A stretch of DNA of 64,000 nt, taken from contig NZ_JXQQ01000048.1 in the NCBI RefSeq assembly GCF_000834655.1, forward strand, positions 1 to 64,000, written 5' to 3'. A program made the position numbers and the translations under genes. This stretch comes from Variovorax paradoxus. GTDB lineage: Bacteria > Pseudomonadota > Gammaproteobacteria > Burkholderiales > Burkholderiaceae_C. Of the stretch, positions 7,686 to 15,531 are shown in pieces (positions within the stretch are counted from its first letter, which is position 1; each line of letters starts with the position of its first letter). The notes under the pieces are model-generated. The model was not told where the DNA came from. It saw nothing but the letters and a program-made list of their open reading frames with translations, and made no database searches.

Positions 7686-10097
7686 ATGTTCAAACGTTCA
7701 AGCTCCTCCCGACCCGAAGACGGCGCCACCCCTGAAGACGCCAACGACCGCAACGCCCGCTGGCGGCTCATCGGCAAATGGAGCGCCATCGTGGTGGGCT
7801 CCGGCGCACTGGTGGTGCTGGTCGCGTCCATCGTCACGGTGGTCGCCATCTATCCGAAACTGCCCGACATTTCCGAGCTCGCGGACTACCGGCCCAAGCT
7901 GCCGCTGCGCGTGTATTCCACCGAAGGCACGTTGATCGGCGAGTTCGGCGAAGAGCGCCGCACCCTCACGCCGTTCGCGAGCATTCCCAAGGTCATGAAA
8001 GACGCCGTGCTCGCCGTGGAGGACGCACGCTTCTACGACCATGGCGGCGTCGACTACAAGGGCTTCATGCGCGCCGCGGTGGCCAGCATGAAGGGCGGGC
8101 GCAAGCAAGGTGCCTCGACCATCACGATGCAGGTGGCACGCAACGTCTACCTGAGTTCGGAGCGCACGCTCAGCCGCAAGACCTACGAGATCATGCTGGC
8201 CTTCCGCCTGGAGCAGCAGCTCACGAAGGACCAGATCCTGGAGATCTACCTGAACCAGATCTACCTGGGCAACCGCGCCTACGGCTTCGCCGCCGCATCC
8301 GAGACGTACTTCGGCAAGCCCCTGCAGAACGTGACCGTCGCCGAGGCCGCGATGCTCGCCGGTTTGCCCAAGGCCCCCGGCGCGAACAACCCGGTGGCCA
8401 ACCCGCGCCGTGCGCGGGCGCGCCAGCTCTACGTGATCGACCGCATGCAGGAGACCGGCTTCATCACCGCCGAGCAGGCGGCCGAAGCGAAAAAAGAAGA
8501 GCTGCACCTGCGCGATGCCGCCGACCCCAACCGCCTGCATGCCGAGTACGTCGCCGAAACCGTGCGGCAGATGATGTACACGCAGTACGGCGACAGCATC
8601 TACACCAGCGGCATGAAGGTCTACACCTCGCTGGTCGCGGCCGACCAGGCGGCGGCCTACAAGTCGCTGCGCAAGGGCATCATGGATTACGAGCGGCGCC
8701 AGGTCTATCGGGGGCCCGAGAAGTTCGTGGACCTCCCGGCCGAGCAGAAGGAGGTCGACGATGCCGTGGACGATGCGCTTGCAGAACACCCGGACAACGG
8801 CGACGTGATCGCGGCGGTGGTGCTCGATGCCAACGCGAAGGAAATCAACGCCGTGCGCGCCAACGGCGAAGCGATCCAGATCACCGGCGAAGGTCTCAAG
8901 CCCGCGCAGTCGGGCCTCGCGGCCAAGGCCCCGCCCAACATCAAGATCCGCCGCGGCGCGGTGATCCGCGTGGCGAAGACCGCCAAGGGCACCTGGGAGA
9001 TCACCCAGCTGCCCGAAGTCGAAGGCGCCTTCATCGCCATGGACCCGCGCAGCGGCGCGATCAAGGCACTGGTGGGCGGTTTCGATTTCGGCAAGAACAA
9101 GTTCAACCACGTGACGCAGGCATGGCGCCAACCGGGCTCGAGCTTCAAGCCCTTCATCTATTCGGCCGCGCTCGAAAAGGGCTTCACCCCGGCCACCGTG
9201 GTGAACGATGCGCCGCTGTATTTCGATGCCAACGCCAACGGCGGCCAGCCCTGGGAGCCGAAGAATTTCGAAGGTACCTACGAAGGTCCGATGCCGCTGC
9301 GCACCGCGTTGATGAAGTCCAAGAACCTCGTCACGCTGCGCGTGCTTCAGTCGATCGGCACGCCCTATGCGCAGGACTGGGTCACCAAGTTCGGATTCGA
9401 CAAGGACAAGCAGCCCGCCAACCTGCCGATGGGCCTGGGCGCCGGTTCGGTCACGCCGATGCAGATGGCGGTGGGCTACTCGGTGTTCGCCAACGGCGGC
9501 TACCGAGTCAATCCGTACCTGGTCACGCGCGTCACCGACATGAAGGACAAGGTCATCATGGAAACCGAGCCGCCGGTGCTCGACGAAGCGCGGCGCGCCA
9601 TTCCCCAGCGCAACGCCTTCGTCATGGATTCGCTGCTGCAAAGCGTGGTGCGGGGCGGCACCGCGTTCAAGGCGCACCAGGCCTTGAAGCGCGACGACCT
9701 CTACGGCAAGACCGGCACCACCAACGATTCATTCGACACCTGGTTCGCGGGCTTCCAGCCCACGCGCGTGGGCATCGCATGGATCGGCTACGACACGCCG
9801 CGCCAGCTCGGCGTGCGCGGCGAAACCGGCGGCAGCCTGAGCCTGCCGATCTGGATCGGCTACATGCAATCGGCGCTGCAAGGCGTGCCGGTGACCCAAC
9901 CCGCCGCGCCGCCCGGCGTGGTGAACATCGACGGCGAGTGGTACTTCGACGACTTCACGCCGGGCCACAACGTGGCGAGCCTGGGCCTGGAGAACGCCGA
10001 GCAGGCGCCGCCGCCGGTGGAAGAACTCACGGGCGCACCGATCGGCGCGCCGCCGCCGCCTGAAGAGCGCAACCGCATCCTCGATTTCTTCAGATAG
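7686..10097 (+). CDS. mrcA: Penicillin-binding protein 1A (bifunctional)
   Basis: Class A PBP that polymerises and cross-links peptidoglycan in the periplasm. The 803-residue product has a cytoplasmic N-tail, one membrane helix (about 35-57), a GT51 domain with catalytic Glu112 in AVEDARFYDHGG and ASTITMQVARN, an OB-like insert, and a transpeptidase domain with SSFK at 485-488, SKN at 545-547 and KTGT at 675-678. All catalytic motifs are intact and the length is usual for PBP1A. It starts 13 bp after the GH3 gene, giving a creD-GH3-PBP1A run devoted to wall turnover and synthesis. Confidence 0.96.
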   Translation: MFKRSSSSRPEDGATPEDANDRNARWRLIGKWSAIVVGSGALVVLVASIVTVVAIYPKLPDISELADYRPKLPLRVYSTEGTLIGEFGEERRTLTPFASIPKVMKDAVLAVEDARFYDHGGVDYKGFMRAAVASMKGGRKQGASTITMQVARNVYLSSERTLSRKTYEIMLAFRLEQQLTKDQILEIYLNQIYLGNRAYGFAAASETYFGKPLQNVTVAEAAMLAGLPKAPGANNPVANPRRARARQLYVIDRMQETGFITAEQAAEAKKEELHLRDAADPNRLHAEYVAETVRQMMYTQYGDSIYTSGMKVYTSLVAADQAAAYKSLRKGIMDYERRQVYRGPEKFVDLPAEQKEVDDAVDDALAEHPDNGDVIAAVVLDANAKEINAVRANGEAIQITGEGLKPAQSGLAAKAPPNIKIRRGAVIRVAKTAKGTWEITQLPEVEGAFIAMDPRSGAIKALVGGFDFGKNKFNHVTQAWRQPGSSFKPFIYSAALEKGFTPATVVNDAPLYFDANANGGQPWEPKNFEGTYEGPMPLRTALMKSKNLVTLRVLQSIGTPYAQDWVTKFGFDKDKQPANLPMGLGAGSVTPMQMAVGYSVFANGGYRVNPYLVTRVTDMKDKVIMETEPPVLDEARRAIPQRNAFVMDSLLQSVVRGGTAFKAHQALKRDDLYGKTGTTNDSFDTWFAGFQPTRVGIAWIGYDTPRQLGVRGETGGSLSLPIWIGYMQSALQGVPVTQPAAPPGVVNIDGEWYFDDFTPGHNVASLGLENAEQAPPPVEELTGAPIGAPPPPEERNRILDFFR

Positions 10098-10122
10098 CGC
10101 CGGATAGCGCCAGGAAGAGGCG

Positions 10123-10177
10123 GCGAAAAAAGGGGAGGGTCACCGGGTCTCTACACTCGGTGCCGTCCCCTTTTCGC
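10123..10177. terminator. Long imperfect hairpin after mrcA, possible bidirectional terminator
   Basis: GCGAAAA..GGGGA..G and its near-complement (CCGTCCCCTTTTCGC) form a roughly 18-bp imperfect stem around a loop near 10150. An A-run on the left and a T-run on the right sit inside the stem, as in bidirectional intrinsic terminators. It separates mrcA from the following gene. Confidence 0.5.
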
Positions 10178-10194
10178 TTTGGCCCAACGCATTC

Positions 10195-10800
10195 ATGGAA
10201 ATCCTTACGCTGGTGGCGCTGCTCCTTGTCGGCGCCTACATCCTCAAGTCCAGAGACCAGCGCCAGCGCATCGCGCTGCTGGGAAGCCACCTGGGCAAGT
10301 ACCAGATCGAGAAGCTGATGGAGAGCCTGACCCAGGGCTACCTGCGGTGCCTGGGCGAAGACGACCCCGAACGCCGCCAGCAGATCTGGAGCCTGCTCGA
10401 CACCACCGAGCAGCAGCTCTCGGCGCAGTTCGACAGCTTTGCAGCCGAGTTCGCTCGCGTTCCCGAAACGGAAACGCGCGTGAGCAAGCTGCCCATCTCC
10501 ATTCCCTACGCGCACAAGCTCTTTCCGTCCGCGACTTTCGATCTGCGCGAAGCGTTGAAGATCCATGCGCGCGGCATTGCCGGCGTGACGAAGAATGCGT
10601 CGGGCCGCTCGGCCAAGTCCAAGGCCTTCACCATGTCGGCCGAACTGTTCCTGATGCAGCACACCTGCCACTGGTTCTGCAAGTCGAAAACGGTGGCATC
10701 GGCCCGCATGCTGGCGCGGCACCAGACCTCGTACGAGCAACTGCTCGACGCGGTGAGCCCCGAGACCCGCAACGCCTACGGCGCCCTGACGGGCCAGTGA
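10195..10800 (+). CDS. Conserved membrane-anchored protein of unknown function
   Basis: A 201-residue protein with one N-terminal membrane helix (residues 1-17, EILTLVALLLVGAYIL) followed by a mostly helical, charged cytoplasmic domain rich in Glu, Gln and Arg. I do not recognise a family or catalytic motif. It stands alone between mrcA and creC, separated from mrcA by a hairpin, and converges on creC with a 5-bp gap. Codon use matches its neighbours, so it is likely a real, resident gene. A small cell-envelope accessory role would fit the neighbourhood but is only a guess. Confidence 0.75.
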   Translation: MEILTLVALLLVGAYILKSRDQRQRIALLGSHLGKYQIEKLMESLTQGYLRCLGEDDPERRQQIWSLLDTTEQQLSAQFDSFAAEFARVPETETRVSKLPISIPYAHKLFPSATFDLREALKIHARGIAGVTKNASGRSAKSKAFTMSAELFLMQHTCHWFCKSKTVASARMLARHQTSYEQLLDAVSPETRNAYGALTGQ

Positions 10801-10805
10801 CCCGG

Positions 10806-12260
10806 TCAGTGGTGTGACGCCAGCGGCAGCGTGAGCGTGGCCACCGCGCCGCCGCGCACCGCGTTGCCCAGCTCGATGCGGCCGCGGTGCAGCGCCGCAA
10901 TCTCCTTGACGAACGCCAGCCCGAGCCCCGTGCTTTTCTTCTGGTTGTGCGGCCGCGCGAGCGAATAGAACTTCTGGAAGACCTTCTCCTGCGCGTACTC
11001 CGGGATGCCGGGTCCGTGGTCGCGCACGCTCACGCGCGCGAGCTTGGCGGTGGTCTCCAGCGTCAACAGCACTTCGCTGTCGGGCGGTGAGAAGTCGATC
11101 GCGTTGTCCAGCAGGTTGCTGATCGCGCGGCGCAGGAGGAACGGATCGCCCTCGGTGCTCGCCTCGGCGCGGATGTTCACCAGGAGGCGGATGTTGCGCT
11201 TGGCTGCCGCGGGCTGCGCGCTGATGGCGATGTCGTCGATCAGCGAAGCCAGCGGCACGGGTTCGGTTCGCTCCAGCGCCCGCCGCGTTTCGAGCGCGGT
11301 GAGCTCCATCATGCGGTCGACGATTTCCTGGATGCGCTGCGTCTCGCGTTCGATGTTCTTGAGGAACCGCTCACGCTCCGCATGCGGCATCGATGGCTCC
11401 TGCAGCAACTCGGCCGCACCGCGAATCGCGGAGAGCGGGCTCTTCACTTCGTGCGTGAAGGTCTGCACGTAGTCGGCAACGTAGTTGCGGCCCGTGAGCG
11501 CATCGCGCATTTCGCTGAAGCCGGTGCGCACCGCGTCGACCGCGCGCCGCGCCATGCGCGAGACGCTTAGGCTTCGCTGTGCGCGTACCCAGGTCCAGTA
11601 ATCGGAGATCAGCCCGAACGGCCGCACCAGCCAGACCGAGACGATCAGCGCCAGCAGCAACAACGCCAGGCCCGAACCCACGCCGACCCACAGCGTGCGG
11701 GCACGCGCGTCTTCCACGAACTGGCCGAAGCTCTGCACCGGCTTGCCGACGCTGACCATGCCGACGATCTCGTTGTTCCAGCGAACGGGCGCACCGACAT
11801 ACATCACCGAGGTGCGCGGATCGCCGTCGACATCGCGCGACGTGCGCGCACCGTACACGCCGGCGAGCGTGCGGCTCACGTCGCTCCACTGCGAATAATC
11901 GGCGCCCAGGTGCCTGCCGAGCGAATCGAACATCACGCGGCCGCTGCGGTCGGTCACGTAGACGCGCAGTTCCACCTGGCTCTTGTGCAGGTTGTAGATC
12001 TGCGCCGAGAACTCGCGCGCATAGACCGTGCGGAACAGCGGCTCCAGCCGTGCGGTGTTGATGGCGCCCGCGATCACGTCCTGCTCGACCAGGCTGGCCA
12101 TCAATTGCGAGGTCTCGACCAGCGATTCCTCGGCCGATTCGCGGTAGCGCGGATCGATGTCCGACACCACGCGGTAAAGCAGGAAGGCGATACCCGCCGT
12201 GTAGATCAGCAGGATCCCGATGAATATCCGCGTTCGCCGGGTCACGGCTTGGCGCCCCAC
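10806..12260 (-). CDS. creC: Sensor histidine kinase CreC
   Basis: Inner-membrane sensor kinase of the CreBC system. The 484-residue product has two membrane helices (about 12-30 and 197-217) flanking a periplasmic domain containing YVTDRSGRVMFDS and SSVMYVGAP-like sequence (TSVMYVGAPV) typical of CreC, then the phosphoacceptor His in FTHEVKSPLSAIRGAAELL, and N-box NLLDNAIDF and G-box GLGLAFVKEI. The start is GTG 12260; an in-frame GTG at 12245 has a purine-rich GGTGGGG in front and could be the true start. The gene follows creB, but a dispersed repeat occupies most of the gap and abuts the start. Confidence 0.93.
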   Translation of the reverse strand: MGRQAVTRRTRIFIGILLIYTAGIAFLLYRVVSDIDPRYRESAEESLVETSQLMASLVEQDVIAGAINTARLEPLFRTVYAREFSAQIYNLHKSQVELRVYVTDRSGRVMFDSLGRHLGADYSQWSDVSRTLAGVYGARTSRDVDGDPRTSVMYVGAPVRWNNEIVGMVSVGKPVQSFGQFVEDARARTLWVGVGSGLALLLLALIVSVWLVRPFGLISDYWTWVRAQRSLSVSRMARRAVDAVRTGFSEMRDALTGRNYVADYVQTFTHEVKSPLSAIRGAAELLQEPSMPHAERERFLKNIERETQRIQEIVDRMMELTALETRRALERTEPVPLASLIDDIAISAQPAAAKRNIRLLVNIRAEASTEGDPFLLRRAISNLLDNAIDFSPPDSEVLLTLETTAKLARVSVRDHGPGIPEYAQEKVFQKFYSLARPHNQKKSTGLGLAFVKEIAALHRGRIELGNAVRGGAVATLTLPLASHH

Positions 12261-12344
12261 CAGGCTTGCCCACTCCGTGTGGCCGCCAACCCCCTCGCCG
12301 GGGGCAATACCTGCGGCCCGGCAAAGCCGGTTCCGCGGTATTCC
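12261..12344 (+). repeat. Dispersed palindromic repeat, copy A
   Basis: First of three intergenic copies (also 14695-14782, and 59705-59790 inverted). Shared blocks in order are AGGCTTG/C, a CCCCCT-GC-GGGGGC hairpin, then GCGGCCCGGCAAAGCCG and TTCCGCGGT. It lies between creB and creC, ending right at the creC start codon, so it could affect how much CreC is made relative to CreB. Confidence 0.8.
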
Positions 12345-12369
12345 ACGAAAAGGCAGACCTGGGCCGATG

Positions 12370-13161
12370 TCATGCCTTGGATGGAAGTTCTTCGTTCAGC
12401 GCATAGCCGGTCCCGCGCAGCGTGCGGATCGGCTCGACGTCGGGCGCGACCGTCTTGAGCTTGGCGCGCAGCGTCTTGATGTGCGCATCGACCGTGCGGT
12501 CGAAGCTGTCGCTGGCATCGTCCCAGACGTGTTCCAGCAGTTCGTCGCGCGTGAAGACGCGGCCCGGCCGCTGAACGAGCAGCCGCAGGAGCCCGTATTC
12601 GTAGCGGGAGAGCTCAAGTAGCCGACCGTAGTACCGGATCTGCATCCGCTCGTTGTCGACCGCGAAGGGCATTGGCGGGGTCTGTGGCGCCGCTGGAGGC
12701 GCTGCGGGCGGATTTTGAGGGGGTACCCCGGTTCCGGGCGCCGCGGCCGTTCCGGGGCCTCCAGCGCTGTTTCGCGTGCTGCGCCGCAGGATGGTGCGCA
12801 CCCGGGCGACCAGTTCGCGCGGCGAAAACGGCTTGGCGATGTAGTCGTCGGCGCCCAGTTCCAGCCCCACCACGCGGTCGATTTCGTCGCTGCGGGCCGT
12901 GAGGAACAGCATCGGTATCTCTGGCCCGCCCTGCGACTGGTTCAGCGCCCGAAGGCGCTTGAAAAGCTCGAAGCCGTTGAGATCGGGAAGGCCGATGTCC
13001 AGGATAGCCAGCGCGGGCGGCTCCTGCGCGAACTGCGCGATCGCTTCTTCGGCGGTGGCGCACCAGACCGGCGTGAAGCCGTCGCTCTTGAGGACGTATT
13101 GCAGCGTGTCGGCGATGCCCGATTCGTCTTCGGCGATCAGGATCCGGGGTTTGAAGCTCAT
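12370..13161 (-). CDS. creB: Response regulator CreB
   Basis: OmpR/PhoB-type DNA-binding response regulator partnered with CreC. The 263-residue product has a receiver domain with phosphoacceptor Asp55 in LAILDIGLPD and the conserved Lys in YIAKPFS, and a C-terminal winged helix ending IRTLRGTGYAL. Between them is an unusually long linker of about 35 residues rich in Pro, Ala and Gly (about 130-166), longer than in E. coli CreB. Its expected target, a TTCAC-N6-TTCAC tag, lies in front of creD at 4808-4850. The gene is transcribed away from the AT-rich 13162-13727 gap. Confidence 0.93.
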   Translation of the reverse strand: MSFKPRILIAEDESGIADTLQYVLKSDGFTPVWCATAEEAIAQFAQEPPALAILDIGLPDLNGFELFKRLRALNQSQGGPEIPMLFLTARSDEIDRVVGLELGADDYIAKPFSPRELVARVRTILRRSTRNSAGGPGTAAAPGTGVPPQNPPAAPPAAPQTPPMPFAVDNERMQIRYYGRLLELSRYEYGLLRLLVQRPGRVFTRDELLEHVWDDASDSFDRTVDAHIKTLRAKLKTVAPDVEPIRTLRGTGYALNEELPSKA

Positions 13162-13727
13162 CCGCGAATGTTACCGAGGGGAGGGAAGACGGCGATGCCG
13201 GTTTTCGACCGAGGCGCCGGGACCGGCGCGGCCTTTCGCGGGCTTTTTTTTGGCGCGGCGCTCTTTCTGTCTTCTATTTCTTATTCTTCTTATTCAAATT
13301 AGTAGTAGTAGATAAGGGAAGCGCTCTTCTGTGGACAGGGCGCTTTTTTCGTTATGCGACAAGGACTTGTCACAGCTGCGTCACTGTGCGCAGCTGCGCT
13401 TCCGGGATGTACCCGCAAAAGGGACAACATCGGCTAACCCTCGCGGCCTGTGGATAACCCATGGCTTGTGCCAGAACTCTCCCCAGAGTTGTCCTTTGAC
13501 AGTGTCGGGGAAATCTGCGAAAGGCAGTTTTTGGTACTAATAATTCATTGCCTCATATTTGGGCAATATGTAGATTTCCCTTTTAAATCAAGCACTTGCC
13601 GCACCCCTACACAGAAGTGCCGAGGTTATCCACAGAGTTGCCCAAGTTTTGTGGGGAGAACGCCCGAGGAACCTTCGAGCCCCCGGACAACCCAACGCCG
13701 TCCTTCACATTGCGAAAAATATCGAAC
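13162..13727. other. AT-rich gap with DnaA boxes and TAG repeats; candidate replication origin
   Basis: A 566-bp gap, far richer in A+T than its surroundings. Left to right it holds a pyrimidine/AT tract (13271-13299), four TAG triplets (13300-13311), a near DnaA box TGTGGACAG (13330-13338), a perfect inverted DnaA box TGTGGATAA (13449-13457), a second AT-rich stretch (13531-13592), and a perfect TTATCCACA (13626-13634). Related motifs CCCCAGAGTTG and CCACAGAGTTG occur near 13482 and 13630. An AAGCGC...GCGCTT stem with T-run (about 13318-13348) surrounds the near box. This layout resembles the DnaA-trio plus DnaA-box plan of bacterial origins. dnaA is not in the window. The gap must also contain the creB and 13728-gene promoters. 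Confidence 0.6.
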
Positions 13728-14681
13728 ATGACACCTTCAGAAACCAAGGCCATCGTGACCCTGAGCCTGCTGGCTGCCTTTGTCGACGGCGATAAGCACG
13801 AGCGCGAACGCGCCGAGATCAAGCGCATTGCGGAGGGCCTGTCGCAGGCCGACGGGTTGAACCTGCCGACGCTTTACCAGGACGTGCTGATGAAGCGCGT
13901 TTCCCTCGCTTCGGTGGCCGGCGAACTGACCAGCAACGAATCCAGGCAGCTCGCCTACGAAATGGCGGTGTGCGTGTGCGATGCCGACGGCGCGCAATCG
14001 GAATCGGAGCGCATGTTCCTCATGGATGTGCGCACCTCGCTCGGCCTTGACGCCTCGGCGGCGCGTTTCTCCCAGCAGGCCGAGGAAATTGCCGCGGTGC
14101 CCGTGGCCGCTGCGGCAGGCACCGCCGTCGCGGCGGTTGCCACTCCCAATGCAGTCAACGCGCCCGACAGCGCCGAGCTCGACAAGTCGATCCTCAATGC
14201 CGCCATCCTCAACGGCGCGCTCGAATTGCTGCCCGAGACGCTCTCGACCATGGCAATCATTCCGCTGCAGATGAAGCTGGTCTATCGCATCGGCCAGGCG
14301 CACGGCTACCAACTCGACAGCGGGCACGTCAAGGATTTCCTGGCCACGGTCGGCGTGGGTTTGACCTCGCAGTACCTGGAGCAGGCCGGGCGCAAGCTGC
14401 TCGGCGGCTTGCTCAGCAAGGTGGGCGGCGGGCTGCTGCGCGGTCTTGGCAACCAGGCCGTGAGCTCGGGCATGAGCTTCGCCTCGACCTATGCGCTCGG
14501 CCATGTGGCCAAGCGCTACTACGCCGGCGGCCGCACGCTCTCGACGCAGATGCTCAAGGACACGTTCTCGGGCGTGGTGAAGGAAGGGCAGAGCCTGCAG
14601 ACGCAATACCTGCCGGCTATCCAAGAGAAGGCCCGCACGCTGGATGCAGGCAAGGTGCTCTCGCTCGTGCGAGGCGCCTGA
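13728..14681 (+). CDS. TerB-like and DUF697-like membrane-associated protein
   Basis: A 317-residue protein. The first 140 or so residues resemble a TerB-type helical domain (AFVDGDKHERERAEI, CVCDADGAQSESERMFL, an acidic duplicated pattern). An Ala/Val-rich stretch follows, then a C-terminal part with glycine-rich hydrophobic helices (GRKLLGGLLSKVGGGLLRGLGNQ, STYALGHVAKRYYAGG) as in DUF697/YcjF-like proteins. TerB-like domains often sit in stress or membrane-associated complexes. ATG 13728 is chosen because the upstream extension reads through the AT-rich gap. It stands alone just right of the origin-like region. Function unknown. Confidence 0.8.
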   Translation: MTPSETKAIVTLSLLAAFVDGDKHERERAEIKRIAEGLSQADGLNLPTLYQDVLMKRVSLASVAGELTSNESRQLAYEMAVCVCDADGAQSESERMFLMDVRTSLGLDASAARFSQQAEEIAAVPVAAAAGTAVAAVATPNAVNAPDSAELDKSILNAAILNGALELLPETLSTMAIIPLQMKLVYRIGQAHGYQLDSGHVKDFLATVGVGLTSQYLEQAGRKLLGGLLSKVGGGLLRGLGNQAVSSGMSFASTYALGHVAKRYYAGGRTLSTQMLKDTFSGVVKEGQSLQTQYLPAIQEKARTLDAGKVLSLVRGA

Positions 14682-14694
14682 AACAGGCTCTCCC

Positions 14695-14782
14695 CCAGGC
14701 TTCGCGCACTGCGTGTCGCTTCTCCAACCCCCTCGCCGGGGGCAACACCAGCGGCCCGGCAAAGCCGGTTCCGCGGTGTTTC
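14695..14782 (+). repeat. Dispersed palindromic repeat, copy B
   Basis: Second copy of the repeat at 12261-12344, same orientation: CCAGGCTT, then a CCCCCT-CGCC-GGGGGC hairpin, GCGGCCCGGCAAAGCCG and GTTCCGCGGTGTT. It fills the space between the TerB-like gene and the end of cueR, two convergent genes, where it could act as a transcript end. Confidence 0.8.
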
Positions 14783-14798
14783 TGGATGAGAGAGTTGG

Positions 14799-15200
14799 CT
14801 AAACCTTGCTCAGGTCGTCCAGGATCGGGCAGTCGGGGCGCGCATCGCCATGACAGCAATGCACGAGGTGCGCGAGCGTGTTGCGCATCGACTGCATGTC
14901 CGCGATGCGCTGCTCCAATTCGCCTAGGTGCTTCTGTGCAATCCGCTTGACGCTCGAACTCGCGCGCCGGCGGTTGTGCCAGAGGCCTACCAGCTCGGCG
15001 ATTTCTTCCATCGAAAAACCCAGGTCGCGTGAGCGCTTGATGAAGCGCAGCGTGTGCACGTCGGCCTCGCCGTACTGCCGGTAGCCGCTGTCTGTGCGCG
15101 CCACCGCCGGCAGGAGGCCCAGCCCCTCGTAGTGCCGGACCATGCGTGCCGACACGCCCGACAGGCGCGCGGCTTCGCCGATGGCGACCTGGCCCGTCAT
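14799..15200 (-). CDS. cueR: Copper-responsive MerR-family regulator CueR
   Basis: Cu(I)-sensing activator of copper efflux genes. The 133-residue product starts with a MerR helix-turn-helix (IGEAARLSGVSARMVRHYEGLGLL), continues through a dimerisation helix, and ends with the metal-binding loop CCHGDARPDCPIL, whose Cys pair matches CueR. It overlaps copZ by 4 bp (ATGA), so sensor and chaperone are co-transcribed. The likely target is the copA promoter at 15494-15524, which has the long 19-bp spacer expected for MerR-type activation. Confidence 0.93.
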   Translation of the reverse strand: MTGQVAIGEAARLSGVSARMVRHYEGLGLLPAVARTDSGYRQYGEADVHTLRFIKRSRDLGFSMEEIAELVGLWHNRRRASSSVKRIAQKHLGELEQRIADMQSMRNTLAHLVHCCHGDARPDCPILDDLSKV

Positions 15201-15391
15201 TGAACCGCGTAGCCCGCGTTCTCGATCGCCGCCACGATGTCCTTGCGCGGCTGCGCGCTCAGCACGTCGACATGGCCCGTCTCGAGGTCCACGGTGACCT
15301 GCGCTTCGGGATCGACCGTCTGCACCGCGTTCTGCACAGCGTTCACGCAGTGGCCGCAGCTCATGCCCGAGACCTGGAATTTCTGGCTCAT
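15197..15391 (-). CDS. copZ: Copper chaperone, heavy-metal-associated domain
   Basis: A 64-residue cytosolic HMA-fold protein with the copper-binding motif GMSCGHC near residue 10, like CopZ/Atx1. It would carry Cu(I) to CopA or present it to CueR. ATG 15391 is chosen because AAGGAG lies 9 bases upstream; a longer frame to 15454 adds an unlikely leader. It is the first gene of a copZ-cueR operon divergent from copA, with a 140-bp shared control region. Confidence 0.92.
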   Translation of the reverse strand: MSQKFQVSGMSCGHCVNAVQNAVQTVDPEAQVTVDLETGHVDVLSAQPRKDIVAAIENAGYAVQ

Positions 15392-15493
15392 CGTTCTGAC
15401 TCCTTCTTTGGTGGATGAATGAATGAAATGCGCCGCCAGTTTGAACCCTCTCACGATGTCAATGTCCAGCGAAGGGGCACTTCGGACTCGGCC

Positions 15494-15524
15494 TTGACCT
15501 TGCCATGGTGTGAGGCTTTAGTCT
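15494..15524 (+). promoter_or_regulatory. CueR-type copA promoter
   Basis: A TTGACC -35 element (15494-15499) and a TAGTCT -10 element (15519-15524) are separated by 19 bp, the overlong spacer typical of MerR-family promoters. The spacer holds ACCTTGCC...GGTGTGAGGCT, a partial dyad like the CueR box. Transcription would begin at or within a few bases of the copA ATG at 15532, with no room for a Shine-Dalgarno. Confidence 0.7.
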
Positions 15525-15531
15525 TCGGCAC

